From the NCBI RefSeq assembly GCF_023703085.1, contig NZ_JAMQJY010000003.1, positions 1 through 64,000 on the forward strand: 64,000 nt of DNA, written 5' to 3'. The position numbers were made by a program, and so were the translations under genes. Below, piece after piece: positions 26,861 to 36,239 of the stretch. Position 1 is the first letter of the stretch. Each line of letters opens with the position of its first letter. The stretch comes from Alkalicoccobacillus plakortidis (lineage in GTDB: Bacteria; Bacillota; Bacilli; Bacillales; Bacillaceae_D). Under the pieces are notes generated by a model. It saw only the letters and a program-made list of their open reading frames with translations, was not told the DNA's origin and ran no database searches.

Positions 26861-26891
26861 AAAAAACCATCAGAACATTCATTCTGATGGT
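26861..26891 (-). terminator. Terminator after the GAF-STAS gene
   Basis: ACCATCAGAA and TTCTGATGGT form a stem followed on the minus strand by TTTTTTT. Confidence 0.9.
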
Positions 26892-26906
26892 ACGACTTGC
26901 TTCGAG

Positions 26907-27780
26907 TTAATTAGACAGATCTGGCGGTGTAAAACCAATGCTAGCCATAGCTTGTGCCATTGTTCCAAACGTTGTAAGTTTCATGAAGTTTGTATGTAGA
27001 CGATTAATCTTCATCGCTAAATCAGGTCGGATTCCTGTGAAAATAGCTTTTACTCCGATAAGCCTAAGCATCTGAGCCATTCGCAAAAAATGTTCCCCAA
27101 GATCTTCATCTATACTCAGAATACCCGAGACGTCTACTAACAAATAGTCTAAGTTTAATTCATTACTTTTAACCATAATTTTATCTAGGATGGAGTCCAT
27201 TCGTTGGGACGTAATTTCTCCTACCACCGGTATGATTCCAATTCCCTTTGCGATTGGTACAAGTGGTGCCGCTAAATCAGATAATTGCTGATACGCGTGA
27301 TCTAAATCTAAGACATATGAAAGTAAAGAAGCCAATGTTCTAAATAACTCAATATCATCATCAGAAAAGTCTATTTCCTGATCATCAAGCCCACAAATCG
27401 TTCCATATATATTGCCACAGGCTGTGTAGATTGGGATCCCTATGAAACTTCCTCCACCAAGATTTTGAGCTTGGTTCTAACCCACACGCATTCAAATCTT
27501 CATTAATACTTGGGATGACTAGAACCCTCTTGCCAAAGTCAACGCTCAGCTTACAAAAGGTTTGGTTATAATCCAGCTCATCCCCTTCATTTAATAAGAC
27601 ACGATCTTTATTTATTGCATGCATAATACGGTTTGTCTTTAAATCATTCTTGGCAATAAATAAGGTATTGATATTAATTTGATGACTAAGCAACAGCAGA
27701 ACCTGCTCTGCTACTTCTTCAAAATCTGAAAAGCTCTTCAGATTAAGTTTCCTTGCTTCTTTTTGCATTTGTACAACCAT
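26907..27780 (-). CDS. GAF-STAS protein, RsbR-like (frameshifted)
   Basis: Restoring GCTGG at 27469-27474 joins two frames into one 290-residue protein: an N-terminal GAF sensor domain (continuing GGGSFIGIPIYTACGNIYGTICGL) and a C-terminal STAS domain with LLVDVSGILSIDEDLGEHF. The STAS part is RsbR-like, but at the place of the second RsbR phospho-threonine (IVDT) it has IDE, with a glutamate, and the first site is ITSQR. It may join the stressosome as a fixed-state partner or work elsewhere. The start is the ATG at 27780 behind GGAGG. Confidence 0.82.
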
Positions 27781-27982
27781 GTTATTTATAACCTCCAAAC
27801 GATTACGATATATTAACAGAAAATATTTAGTATTTATCTAGTATTCAAGTCCTACTTTATACTTTTTTTGTGTAGATGGAAAGTCTATTACCATATTAAA
27901 TCGGATTACACCCATGATAGATGCAGAGTTTTTGAAAGAATGGTACGATAATGGCGTTTTAAACTATAAAGGAGGTTGCGGC

Positions 27983-28969
27983 ATGCCAATACGTTTAGGA
28001 ACCATTGGGACAAATTTTATTACAGAACGATTTTTAGATGCCATTTCCAAAATAGCTGATTATGAACTTTCAGCTATTTATTCAAGAACGAATGACCGAG
28101 CAGAACAATTTGCACAAGCTCATGGGGCGAAGCACACATACACATCATTAGATGACCTTGCTACTAGCGATTATGTCGATGCGGTTTACATCGCTAGCCC
28201 AACTTCATTTCATGCAGAACAAACCGAATTGATGCTTAAGCACGGGAAACACGTAATTGTTGAAAAACCCGCTGCATCAAGCTACAAAGAATGGGAAAGC
28301 ATGTCTGAACTCGCCCACGCGAACCAAGTCGTGCTCATGGAAGCCATGAAAACAACACAACTTCCAAACTTCTCAATTCTTAAACAGTCTCTAAACAAAC
28401 TTGGCCCGATTCGCTCAGGCTTCGCAAATTACTGTCAATACTCTTCACGTTATGATGCATTTAAGAATGGACAAGTATTAAATGCCTTTAAGCCAGAGTA
28501 CTCAAACGGTTCTTTAATGGATATAGGTGTGTATGGAATTTACCCAGTTATCGCCCTCTTTGGACGTCCTGATGAAGTAAAAGCTCAGGGTCACATGCTT
28601 GAATCAGGCGTAGACGGTGCAGGGAGCCTCTTGCTTAAATATAAGGAATCTCAAATAATCATTAACCATTCAAAAATCACTAATTCCAAGCTTCCATCTG
28701 AAATCCAAGGTGAACATGGCAATGTCGTCATCGAAAACTGGAATGACTTTCACACCTTGACTTTATATGATAGGAACCAAGCCACTCAAACCACCATCTC
28801 TACGGACAAGCATAATAACCCAATGTATTATGAGGCTGTTGAGTTCGCTTCATTAATAAAAGAACAGAAATTAGAATCCGTGGATAACAGCCACAAAAAC
28901 ACAGCGATCACATTACAAGTTTTAGACGAAGCTCGCCGACAAATTGGTCTCGTCTTTCCTAACGATTAA
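27983..28969 (+). CDS. Gfo/Idh/MocA family oxidoreductase
   Basis: The 328-residue NAD(P)-dependent oxidoreductase starts at the ATG at 27983 (AAAGGAGG upstream), not at the longer in-frame start. It has a short Rossmann N-terminus (RLGTIGTNFITERFLDAI), the VYIASPTSFHAEQ motif, the catalytic-lysine motif VEKPAAS and a C-terminal GFO_IDH-like domain (GSLMDIGVYGIYP). The group acts on sugars or related alcohols. The substrate is unknown and the gene stands alone. Confidence 0.88.
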   Translation: MPIRLGTIGTNFITERFLDAISKIADYELSAIYSRTNDRAEQFAQAHGAKHTYTSLDDLATSDYVDAVYIASPTSFHAEQTELMLKHGKHVIVEKPAASSYKEWESMSELAHANQVVLMEAMKTTQLPNFSILKQSLNKLGPIRSGFANYCQYSSRYDAFKNGQVLNAFKPEYSNGSLMDIGVYGIYPVIALFGRPDEVKAQGHMLESGVDGAGSLLLKYKESQIIINHSKITNSKLPSEIQGEHGNVVIENWNDFHTLTLYDRNQATQTTISTDKHNNPMYYEAVEFASLIKEQKLESVDNSHKNTAITLQVLDEARRQIGLVFPND

Positions 28970-29034
28970 TACGAGTACGTCCCCTGAAATGTGGGTATAG
29001 AATGAATAACACATTTTAGAAAGGGAGCGAACAT

Positions 29035-29355
29035 ATGTCTACCTTTAAGCGTGAATCGTATTATGTCACATTAGATATGGCTTTAATGTCCATCACTAAA
29101 ACCAAAACACCTGATAACACAATCCAATATCAGATCTACGCTACAACAAAAGAAAAAGATCAGCTCGCCGCATTACTCGAACGAGTTAAATCCGAAGACT
29201 TTGAACAACAACAAATATTACAAAATCCTTTTGATGAAGGAAAAGCAGATCAGGAGAAAAATCAAACTCAAGGCGACCTTAAAGAGGTGTACCAGATGAT
29301 TTATGATCTCGGTACGCTCGAAACAAAAGAAATCGTCGCAGACATAATGCCATAA
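29035..29355 (+). CDS. Hypothetical protein (106 aa)
   Basis: This soluble 106-residue protein was not recognised. It is rich in Lys, Gln and Glu, with a probable beta-rich first half (ESYYVTLDMALMSITKTKT) and a helical second half. AAAGGGAG precedes the ATG. GGGTAT at 28993 resembles a SigB -10 element, but no good -35 is at the right distance. It is followed by a strong terminator. Confidence 0.6.
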   Translation: MSTFKRESYYVTLDMALMSITKTKTPDNTIQYQIYATTKEKDQLAALLERVKSEDFEQQQILQNPFDEGKADQEKNQTQGDLKEVYQMIYDLGTLETKEIVADIMP

Positions 29356-29359
29356 GAGA

Positions 29360-29405
29360 AAAAGAGGCGAGATGGACATGTTAGGTTGTCCCTCTCGCCT
29401 TTCTT
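29360..29405 (+). terminator. Terminator after the hypothetical gene at 29035
   Basis: AGGCGAGA-GGACA and TGTCC-TCTCGCCT form a long stem followed by TTTCTT. Confidence 0.85.
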
Positions 29406-29458
29406 ATTGTGGATGGGCTTGTATTGAGAGCGTTTCTCTGACTGGGGAGGAATGGGGT

Positions 29459-29880
29459 CTTGGTAGATGGCGATCGGTCTTGGTATAGGGCACTCGAGCT
29501 TGGTATGGTGCGCTCGGGCTTGGTATACACCCACTCTGTCTTGATTAAACGGCGTTCTTTCTTGCTTTCTCTCCTTACCTCTTGCTTAACTCACATTCCG
29601 CCTTGCTATCAAGGCATGGTTCTTGCTACACAACCGATCCGTCTTGATTATACGGAATTCTTTCTTGCTATCACTTCTCGCATCTTGCATTAGCCGCGCT
29701 TCGTCTTGCTTTCCACGCGATGTTCTTGCTAAGTCCCCTCTCCTTCTTGGTTGGACGCGGGGTTCTTGCTTTCACTGCCTGACTCTTGCTAGCAGAGGTG
29801 GGGTCTTGGTATGGAGCTTGAGTTCTTGTTTTACACCCACCCTGTCTTGATTAACCGCCCTTTTCCCTTGGCTCCCCTTA
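29459..29880 (+). repeat. CTTG array 2, 20/21-bp units
   Basis: About 21 units start with CTTGGTA, CTTGCTA, CTTGCTT or CTTGATT, nearly all 20 or 21 bases long, in the gap between two convergent genes. Unit bodies are much less alike than in array 3, and only the seven-base core and the spacing are kept. No ORF in the stretch has a ribosome site or family match. Confidence 0.82.
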
Positions 29881-29902
29881 AGATTCCGCTTATACCCTCA
29901 CT

Positions 29903-30820
29903 TTATTTTTGTAAAATAAGCGCAGCGGCACCGAGTAATCCGGCATCCTGGTTTAGACCTGCTGGGACGATTTCGATTTTTCTTCCTGCTGAACTTATTG
30001 CGTATTTCTCTACATAGGCTTTGACTCCAGCAAATAAAGGCTCGCCGACTTTAGTTACGCCTCCACCAAGTATGATTTTTTCGGGTTCGAGTAGGTTGAT
30101 TAAAGTTACGCATCCAACTCCGATTTTTTCATAGACTGTGTTCACTAATTCTTTTAATTCTTCATTTCCGTTGTTACTTTCTTTAAATACCTCTTCCGCT
30201 GTCATTGATTTGCCTGTTAACGCCTGTGCTTGACGAGCAATTCCAGTTCCAGAGGCAATCCATTCTAGGGTTCCTTTTTGGCCGCAAGCGGATGTTCCAT
30301 AGGCTGGATCTATAACAACATGTCCAATTTCACCGGCATTTCCGTAAGCTCCTGTCAGTAATCTTCCGTGGCTGTAGATTCCTGCACCTACTCCTGTGCT
30401 GATCGTCATAAAAACAAAATGCTCACACTCTTTAGCTGCCCCAAGCCATTTTTCAGCTAATGTGGCTGCATTTGCATCATTTTCTATTACTACCGGACAA
30501 TTAAAAGCTTCTTCAATCCATTTTCTAACAGGCGCTCCCCACCACGTTCGTAGATTGGGTGGTTCGGTTAAGGTACCTTCTTTTGTATTTAGCGGGCCAG
30601 GTGCTCCTATTCCAATGCCTGTTAATTGTTTCTCCTCTACATTATTTTTCGTAAGTAGTTGCTTTACTTCAATGACAACCTCAGCTATTTTTGTTTCTGG
30701 CGTCACATCTTTAGGCATTGTTTTGATAACCGACTGTGCAACAATTGTGCCAGTTTCATCTATTAATCCTATTGCTATTTTAGTCCCACCAATGTCAATT
30801 CCGATCGCATGTTTTTTCAT
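29903..30820 (-). CDS. glcK: ROK family glucokinase
   Basis: The 305-residue sugar kinase begins IGIDIGGTKIAIGLID, with phosphate-binding and GVGIGAPGPLNT motifs (as GIGIGAPGPLNT), the catalytic VVIENDANAAT, STGVGAGIYSHGRLLTG, and GEIGHVVIDP with the ROK histidine. The zinc-finger signature CxCGxxGCxE is reduced to SACGQKGTLE, with only one of three cysteines left. It probably makes glucose-6-phosphate. A cre-like TGTAAGCGTTCACT at 30847-30860 lies just upstream. The ATG at 30820 fits GGAG better than the one at 30823. Confidence 0.85.
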   Translation of the reverse strand: MKKHAIGIDIGGTKIAIGLIDETGTIVAQSVIKTMPKDVTPETKIAEVVIEVKQLLTKNNVEEKQLTGIGIGAPGPLNTKEGTLTEPPNLRTWWGAPVRKWIEEAFNCPVVIENDANAATLAEKWLGAAKECEHFVFMTISTGVGAGIYSHGRLLTGAYGNAGEIGHVVIDPAYGTSACGQKGTLEWIASGTGIARQAQALTGKSMTAEEVFKESNNGNEELKELVNTVYEKIGVGCVTLINLLEPEKIILGGGVTKVGEPLFAGVKAYVEKYAISSAGRKIEIVPAGLNQDAGLLGAAALILQK

Positions 30821-30846
30821 CATTCTCTCCTTTTTTTCATTCTGAA

Positions 30847-30860
30847 TGTAAGCGTTCACT
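30847..30860. promoter_or_regulatory. CcpA cre-like site near glcK
   Basis: TGTAAGCGTTCACT matches the cre consensus TGWAANCGNTNWCA except at the last base. It lies in the divergent gap. Confidence 0.5.
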
Positions 30861-30945
30861 TAAATAGGTAAACATGATATAGTGGATATATATTTATTTC
30901 CTCACTTAATTGTATGTCTCTTTGACACAGCTTGTAAAGATTATT

Positions 30946-30959
30946 TGAAATCGTTTTCT
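30946..30959. promoter_or_regulatory. CcpA cre-like site before the DUF624 gene
   Basis: TGAAATCGTTTTCT matches the cre consensus except at the last base and lies about 25 bases before the start codon of the gene at 30984. Confidence 0.55.
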
Positions 30960-30983
30960 AATATAGATTTGGAGGTTTGATAA

Positions 30984-31661
30984 ATGGATATGCGCGGACC
31001 AATGGGTGGTTTACAGAAGGTTGCAGAGTGGATTACTCGAATGGCTTACCTCAACCTATTATGGCTTGGTTTTACTCTTGCAGGTCTTGTACTATTTACT
31101 GTTTTCCCTTCGACATTTGCCATGTTTGCTGTTATAAGAAAATGGATCATGGGTGAAACGGATACTCCAGTCTTTAAGACATTTTTCTCGTATTTCAAAA
31201 AAGATTTTGTACGCGGAAATATCATTGGTCTATTTTTATTATTGATTGGTTTTATCCTTTATGTAGATCTTCAGTTCTTACTCACTTTTGGTGGGGAAGG
31301 TATTGTTGCTTATTTTTATTATCCCGTACTGATCGTAACCTTAATTGTTGCCTTAGGAACTTTGTTTGTTTTCCCGGTTTATGTTCATTATCAATTAAGC
31401 ATTAAAAACGTCTTTAAAACCGCCTTTTTCTTAATGGCCGTTAATCCTTTATTATCTATTGTTCTACTCGTTGCATTAGGAACATCTGGATATGCGATGA
31501 TATCATTTCCAGCAACGATTATCTTCTTTGGAGCAAGTGTACCTGCTTATATCATTATGAGAATTTCATACGCCGTTATTCAAATGGCGCTTATGAAACA
31601 GCAGGCTCGTGAAGAAAAAGCAGCTACTCAAAAAACAACCTCTCATGTGTCAGGCATGTAA
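30984..31661 (+). CDS. YesL family (DUF624) membrane protein
   Basis: The 225-residue protein has five to six membrane helices and the DUF624 start pattern (GLQKVAEWITRMAYLNLLWLGFTLAGL) with FPSTFAMFAVIRKWI. DUF624/YesL proteins are often found next to sugar ABC importers and polysaccharide utilisation genes, but the role is not known. GGAGG lies before the ATG. This copy stands beside glcK, with a cre-like site in the shared upstream region. A second, shorter YesL-like gene lies at 57862. Confidence 0.83.
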   Translation: MDMRGPMGGLQKVAEWITRMAYLNLLWLGFTLAGLVLFTVFPSTFAMFAVIRKWIMGETDTPVFKTFFSYFKKDFVRGNIIGLFLLLIGFILYVDLQFLLTFGGEGIVAYFYYPVLIVTLIVALGTLFVFPVYVHYQLSIKNVFKTAFFLMAVNPLLSIVLLVALGTSGYAMISFPATIIFFGASVPAYIIMRISYAVIQMALMKQQAREEKAATQKTTSHVSGM

Positions 31662-31673
31662 GGTTGTTTTTTT
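31630..31673 (+). terminator. Terminator at the end of the DUF624 gene
   Basis: AAAACAACCT and AGGTTGTTTT form a stem that overlaps the stop codon and runs into seven T residues. Confidence 0.8.
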
Positions 31674-31826
31674 AGTTCGGGTCCTAATACCCATCAATAT
31701 CCACTATATGTATTTAAATGATCCTAACTACTCATTTTGGGATATTTTTTGTAATTTCGAAACTTTTTCTAGTGAAGTTGGGTATATACATACTAGAAAG
31801 ATAACAATTTAAGGGAGGAATTACTT

Positions 31827-32168
31827 ATGAACGAACCACAAAGCGTACAGACCGATTCAAAGAAAGATGCACAAGATAATAAGTTATTTGCAATCGTAGC
31901 TTATATTCCCATCTTATTCTTAATCCCACTACTCGCAGCAAAGGAATCTCCATTCGCACGTTATCATGCTAATCAAGGCGCATTAGTAACAATCATTTGG
32001 GCAGCGGGTTATCTTATTACAAGTATTGTTCCAGGTTTATTAAACATTTTGCTTGGTCCTATCTTTGGTCTACTTATGCTCGCTATATTCATTATTGGGG
32101 TTTTAAATGTATCTAAAGGCGAAATGAAGCCACTACCAATTATCGGTGAAACAAAATTAATTAAATAA
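31827..32168 (+). CDS. Small DUF4870-like membrane protein
   Basis: The 113-residue protein has a polar N-terminus and three hydrophobic segments, with the pattern FAIVAYIPILFLIPLL, FARYHANQGAL and GVLNVSKGEMKPLP. These fit the DUF4870/YtcA-like group of small membrane proteins. AGGGAGG lies before the ATG. GGGTAT at 31780 could be a SigB -10 element, but the -35 (AACTTT) is poor. Function unknown. Confidence 0.72.
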   Translation: MNEPQSVQTDSKKDAQDNKLFAIVAYIPILFLIPLLAAKESPFARYHANQGALVTIIWAAGYLITSIVPGLLNILLGPIFGLLMLAIFIIGVLNVSKGEMKPLPIIGETKLIK

Positions 32169-32176
32169 CGTTGTTA

Positions 32177-32212
32177 CAAAAGACTATCTCTATTATGAGG
32201 TAGTCTTTTTTC
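32177..32212 (+). terminator. Terminator after the DUF4870-like gene
   Basis: AAAAGACTA and TAGTCTTTT stem with an inner CTC/GAG pair, followed by T residues. Confidence 0.85.
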
Positions 32213-32241
32213 TTCTCCTCTAATCCCCATAACCCATATTG

Positions 32242-32266
32242 GTTTACATACAATTTCTCAGGGTAT
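32242..32266 (+). promoter_or_regulatory. Candidate SigB promoter of the YeeE/YedE gene
   Basis: GTTTAC (32242-32247) and GGGTAT (32261-32266) are 13 bases apart, very near the SigB consensus. Confidence 0.65.
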
Positions 32267-32316
32267 ATATTAAACCGTGCATAACTTGTTTCATATAGAA
32301 TGGAGGAATTATATAT

Positions 32317-33573
32317 ATGGCTCAGACGACTACTTCAGCTATCCCACAAAACTGGGATCAGCGTTCTACAACTGTTAAGGGCCCGATTAAACCAATTCAA
32401 AAACCATATGTAATGATTGGTCTTTTAGGTATCATTGCGTTGTTTACCGCAACTGTTATTGTGGCTGATTGGGTACAGGGGTTTCTCTTTATCATTGGAA
32501 TTGCCTTAGGAATGGCTTTATTATATGCGCGTTTTGGTTTTACTTCTGCATTTCGTAGACTTGTTTCAGTAGGGAATGTGCAGGGATTACAAGCACATAT
32601 GCTTATGCTTGCTGCAGCGACAACTTTATTTGCTCTTATTTTTGCTACTGGTTTTAGTTTTACCGGGACAGATCCAACCGGATATGTATCACCCGTTGGT
32701 GTGAGTGTGTTAGTTGGGGCATTTATGTTTGGTATTGGTATGCAGCTAGGTAGTGGATGTGCTTCTGGAACTCTATATTCTGTTGGCGGGGGTTCATCCT
32801 CTATGATTCTGACACTATTCTTCTTTATTGTCGGTTCAGTGGCTGGTGCTTATCATATTGCTTTTTGGCAAGGAACTCCGCAAATGGAGCCATTCTCGCT
32901 TGCTGAATCTACTGGATTTGGATATTTCGGTGGATGGGCGCTTCAAATGGCACTCTTTGCAGCGATCTATTTTGGAACTGTTTTATTTGCTAAGTGGAAA
33001 AACCCTCCGATGATGAAACCATTATCTACAACAAGTGGGTTTAAGAAAATAGTACGCGGTTCGTGGCCATTGTTCTCAGCTGCCATTATTCTTGCTGTGT
33101 TAAATGCTTTAGTTCTTGCGGTGCGTGGAACTCCTTGGGGCATTACATCAGCATTCGCTTTATGGGGCGGAAAGTTCCTTGATTTTATTGGTATTGATGT
33201 TGCTTCATGGGAATATTTCACTGGCGCAAATGCCGAGGCATTATCAAGCTCGGTGTTAGCTGATTCAACAAGTGTACTTAACTTTGGGATTATCCTAGGT
33301 GCTTTTGTCTCCGCTTCGCTGCAAGGTACCTTTAATCCTAAACGAGTGAAACCAGGTGTTGCTGGCGCTTCTATTATCGGTGGTTTATTAATGGGGTACG
33401 GAGCCCGTTTAGCATACGGATGTAATATTGGTGCGTATTTCGGAGGGATTGCCTCATTTAGTCTACACGGTTGGGTGTGGGCTGTGATGGCGATACTCGG
33501 AACAGGTCTTGCCTTATTCATCCGACCATTATTTGGCTTGGCTAATCCAAAACCAAAAGATTCTTTATGCTAA
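32317..33573 (+). CDS. YeeE/YedE family sulfur transporter
   Basis: The 418-residue membrane protein has about ten helices and the two conserved cysteine motifs of the family, GMQLGSGCASGTLY (about 142-155) and GARLAYGCNIGAYFGG near the C-terminus. YeeE proteins import thiosulfate using such cysteines; other members are linked to sulfur or selenium traffic, so the substrate is inferred only. TGGAGG precedes the ATG. No partner TusA-like gene lies next to it. Confidence 0.87.
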   Translation: MAQTTTSAIPQNWDQRSTTVKGPIKPIQKPYVMIGLLGIIALFTATVIVADWVQGFLFIIGIALGMALLYARFGFTSAFRRLVSVGNVQGLQAHMLMLAAATTLFALIFATGFSFTGTDPTGYVSPVGVSVLVGAFMFGIGMQLGSGCASGTLYSVGGGSSSMILTLFFFIVGSVAGAYHIAFWQGTPQMEPFSLAESTGFGYFGGWALQMALFAAIYFGTVLFAKWKNPPMMKPLSTTSGFKKIVRGSWPLFSAAIILAVLNALVLAVRGTPWGITSAFALWGGKFLDFIGIDVASWEYFTGANAEALSSSVLADSTSVLNFGIILGAFVSASLQGTFNPKRVKPGVAGASIIGGLLMGYGARLAYGCNIGAYFGGIASFSLHGWVWAVMAILGTGLALFIRPLFGLANPKPKDSLC

Positions 33574-33579
33574 ATGAAT

Positions 33580-33622
33580 TAAAACGGTGAGCTAAGAATG
33601 ACTAAAAGCTCACCGTTTTTTT
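33580..33622 (+). terminator. Terminator after the YeeE/YedE gene
   Basis: AAAACGGTGAGCT and AGCTCACCGTTTT form a strong stem with seven T residues. Confidence 0.9.
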
Positions 33623-33690
33623 GTGTTATCATATACTCTAACCACAGCACATGGTATAGACAACTAGATAATAAAAAAAGGAGTGATCAT

Positions 33691-35060
33691 ATGTTACGTT
33701 TTCTGCAACGGATTGGACGAGCTCTTATGCTTCCGATTGCTGTTCTACCTGCCGCGGGTTTATTGCTGCGCCTTGGTGAGGAAGACCTTTTTAACATTGC
33801 CTTTATGAATGCTGCAGGAGCTGCGATTTTTGATAATCTTGCATTAATCTTTGCGATTGGTGTGGCCATTGGTTTCTCAAAAGATGGTCATGGTTCTGCT
33901 GCTTTATCAGGAGCTATCGCGTTTTTTGTTCTTTCAAATGGCACACAAGCGATTGATCCGGACCTTGATATGTCTATTTTAGGTGGAATTATTTCAGGAA
34001 TTATTGCCGGGTTAGTTTATAATCGGTTTCATCAGGTTCAATTACCTAGCTTGGCTCGGTTTTTTTAGTGGGAAACGACTAGTTCCAATCATTACTGCTT
34101 TTTCAATGCTCTTATTAGCTGGCTTTTTTGGTGTAGTTTGGCCATTTGTTCAAGAAGGCATCGACTCACTTGGGCAATGGATTGTTGGTGCAGGTACAAT
34201 TGGTGTTGGTATATTTGGTTTCTTAAACAGGTTACTTTTGCCACTTGGTCTCCACCATGTGTTAAACAGTCTCGTGTGGTTTGTATTTGGCGATTATAAT
34301 GGTAGCACAGGGGATTTGAATCGCTTTTTTGCAGGTGATCCTACTGCAGGCGGATTTATGGCGGGCTTTTTCCCGATTATGATGTTTGGACTACCTGCTG
34401 CTTGTTTGGCTATGATTCTAGCATCTAAAAGTGAGCGGAGAAAAGAAGTCGCTGGCCTATTAGGCGGTTTGGCTCTTACATCCTTTCTTACAGGAATTAC
34501 TGAGCCACTTGAATTTACCTTTATGTTTTTAGCTCCTGCACTCTATGTTGTACATGCCTTATTAACCGCTTCCTCGATGATGATTGTAAGTGAATTAGGT
34601 ATTCTTCATGGATTTACTTTTTCAGCTTGGAGCTATTGATTATGTTTTAAATCGAGGTATTGCCACCAAGCCAGGTCTGTTGCTTGTTGTTGGATTCGGT
34701 TATAGCATTGTCTATTTTCTAGTATTCTATTTTCTCATCCGAACTTTTAACATTAAAACCCCGGGTCGTGAGGATGATGAGCCTGCAAAAATAGACACTC
34801 AACAAGCATCTGGTCCAGAGAGGTATGCCGAATTAGCTCCTCAATATTTAGAGGCTTTAGGTGGGAAAGATAATATCCACGCTCTTAATAACTGTGTAAC
34901 GCGCTTAAGAATAGAAGTAAAACAAACGACAAAAATCGATGAAACAAAAATGAAAGAACTCGGAGCCAAAGCCGTCATCAAATTAAGTGATAAAGATGTC
35001 CAGGTGATCATCGGAACGGATGTAGAGTTTTTAGCTGACAAAATGCGTTCCCTTCTATAA
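33691..35060 (+). CDS. nagE: PTS N-acetylglucosamine-type EIICB transporter (two frameshifts)
   Basis: The 455-residue PTS permease has an EIIC domain (about 1-360) starting MLRFLQRIGRALMLPIAVLPAAG, with the SGITEPLEF-type motif (TGITEPLEFTFMF), and an EIIB domain with the phosphocysteine motif NNCVTRLR. The N-terminus and IAFMNAAGAAIFDNLALIFAIG resemble NagE/NagP. The frame breaks at 34049-34054 and 34625-34630; restoring GCTGG at both gives LPSWLGFFSGKRLVPI and TFSAGAIDYVLN, both typical. AAAGGAG precedes the ATG. No EIIA domain is attached. Confidence 0.9.
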
Positions 35061-35064
35061 TCAT

Positions 35065-35100
35065 TTAAAAAAACAGCTTCCCTAAAATCGGAAGCTTGGT
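35065..35100 (-). terminator. Terminator after the LPDTS surface protein gene
   Basis: AGCTTCC and GGGAAGCT pair, followed on the minus strand by seven T residues. The flank reads CCAAGC; as CCAGC, the stem would gain a further C-G pair, which hints at another altered GCTGG site. Confidence 0.65.
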
Positions 35101-35114
35101 CATTTTTATTTCAT

Positions 35115-36036
35115 TCACGTATGTTGCACTTGCCTTCTTCTCAAATAAAGAGCTACACCTGCAAGTGTTAAGCCACCACCCATTAATGCTAAAAGTGGAT
35201 TGTTTGTGCTTGTATCTGGTAATGCTCCGCCTTCCTCTTCTAATGGTGTAGCATTTTCCAGAACATCTTCAGGAACATGGATCGGATCTACACCATTAAA
35301 ATTATGAACGGTCATGTCGATCGATTGGGTCGTATTACTACTCTCACCATCTACCTCAATATCCATATCAGTATACATCGTTAACTCTGTCATATAGTGA
35401 GTGTCTTTGTCGATTGTCATTTCGTAGTTCATTTCATTGTACGTAATCTGACCCAGTAACTCATCCATCATCATAGCGTCATCATCACCCATGGACATGC
35501 TCATCCATTCTGATCGCTTCTTCTAAAGCTTCTCCATCGCCATCGTACGTTAGTATGTAAGCGTCATCTGTCTCTTCCACACTCATGTCTTCTCCAAATG
35601 CTTCGGCCTGTTCAACTTGATCCCCTGCCATAGCCATTTGCATGAGTTCATCCAAACCATCAGAGAGCTCCTCTGGAAGCTTGATCCATTCTCCCTCTTC
35701 TGACTCCTGATAGAAACCATCTTCTGTCCAATAGGATTCTAATGTTGTCTCTTCCTCACCAGGAATAGCTGTAGTTACAACCTGATGCATCGCAAACGGA
35801 TCTAACGTCACATCCTCTTTTGACGTTGTTTTGATGGTGAGATCTTCACCTTCGACACCCGGCATGGTCATCTCCATAACCGTTTCACTTGAGTAGCTAT
35901 CTAGCTCAAGCATCGCCTGATTAGACTTTTCAAGAATATCTACTGCACTTACATCCTCATCTGCAAAAGCCTGTGACGGTAAAGCAACTGTTACAAGAGT
36001 GATTAGACAAAGTGGTGTAATCGTCTTTCTCAACAT
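35115..36036 (-). CDS. LPDTS-anchored LolA-like surface protein (frameshifted)
   Basis: The exported protein starts at the ATG at 36036 with a signal peptide ending near QAFADED. The body resembles LolA-like lipid-binding folds seen in DUF6612-type proteins (ILEKSNQAMLELDSYSSETV, YWTEDGFYQESEEGEWIKL). It ends with the sorting signal LPDTS, a hydrophobic helix and RRRQ. LPDTS is the motif handled by the YhcS (SrtD) sortase in B. subtilis. The frame breaks near 35509; removing one base gives 306 residues. This lesion is not at GCTGG. Ligand unknown. Confidence 0.78.
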
Positions 36037-36239
36037 ATAAAAACCCCTTCTCATTTTATTGAGAGATAAGTATGTTAGATTATTTAGTATGTAATAAGCA
36101 GTTTCAAATTTATTGAATATGTTACTTGTCCCTCCTAAATTGTCTACCCAAGGAATTATTCTATTAAACCGCTTTCTTTTATATTTTTACCTATTTCTTC
36201 ATGTGGTAAAATTAATTTGATAACAAAGGGGTGACTAAT

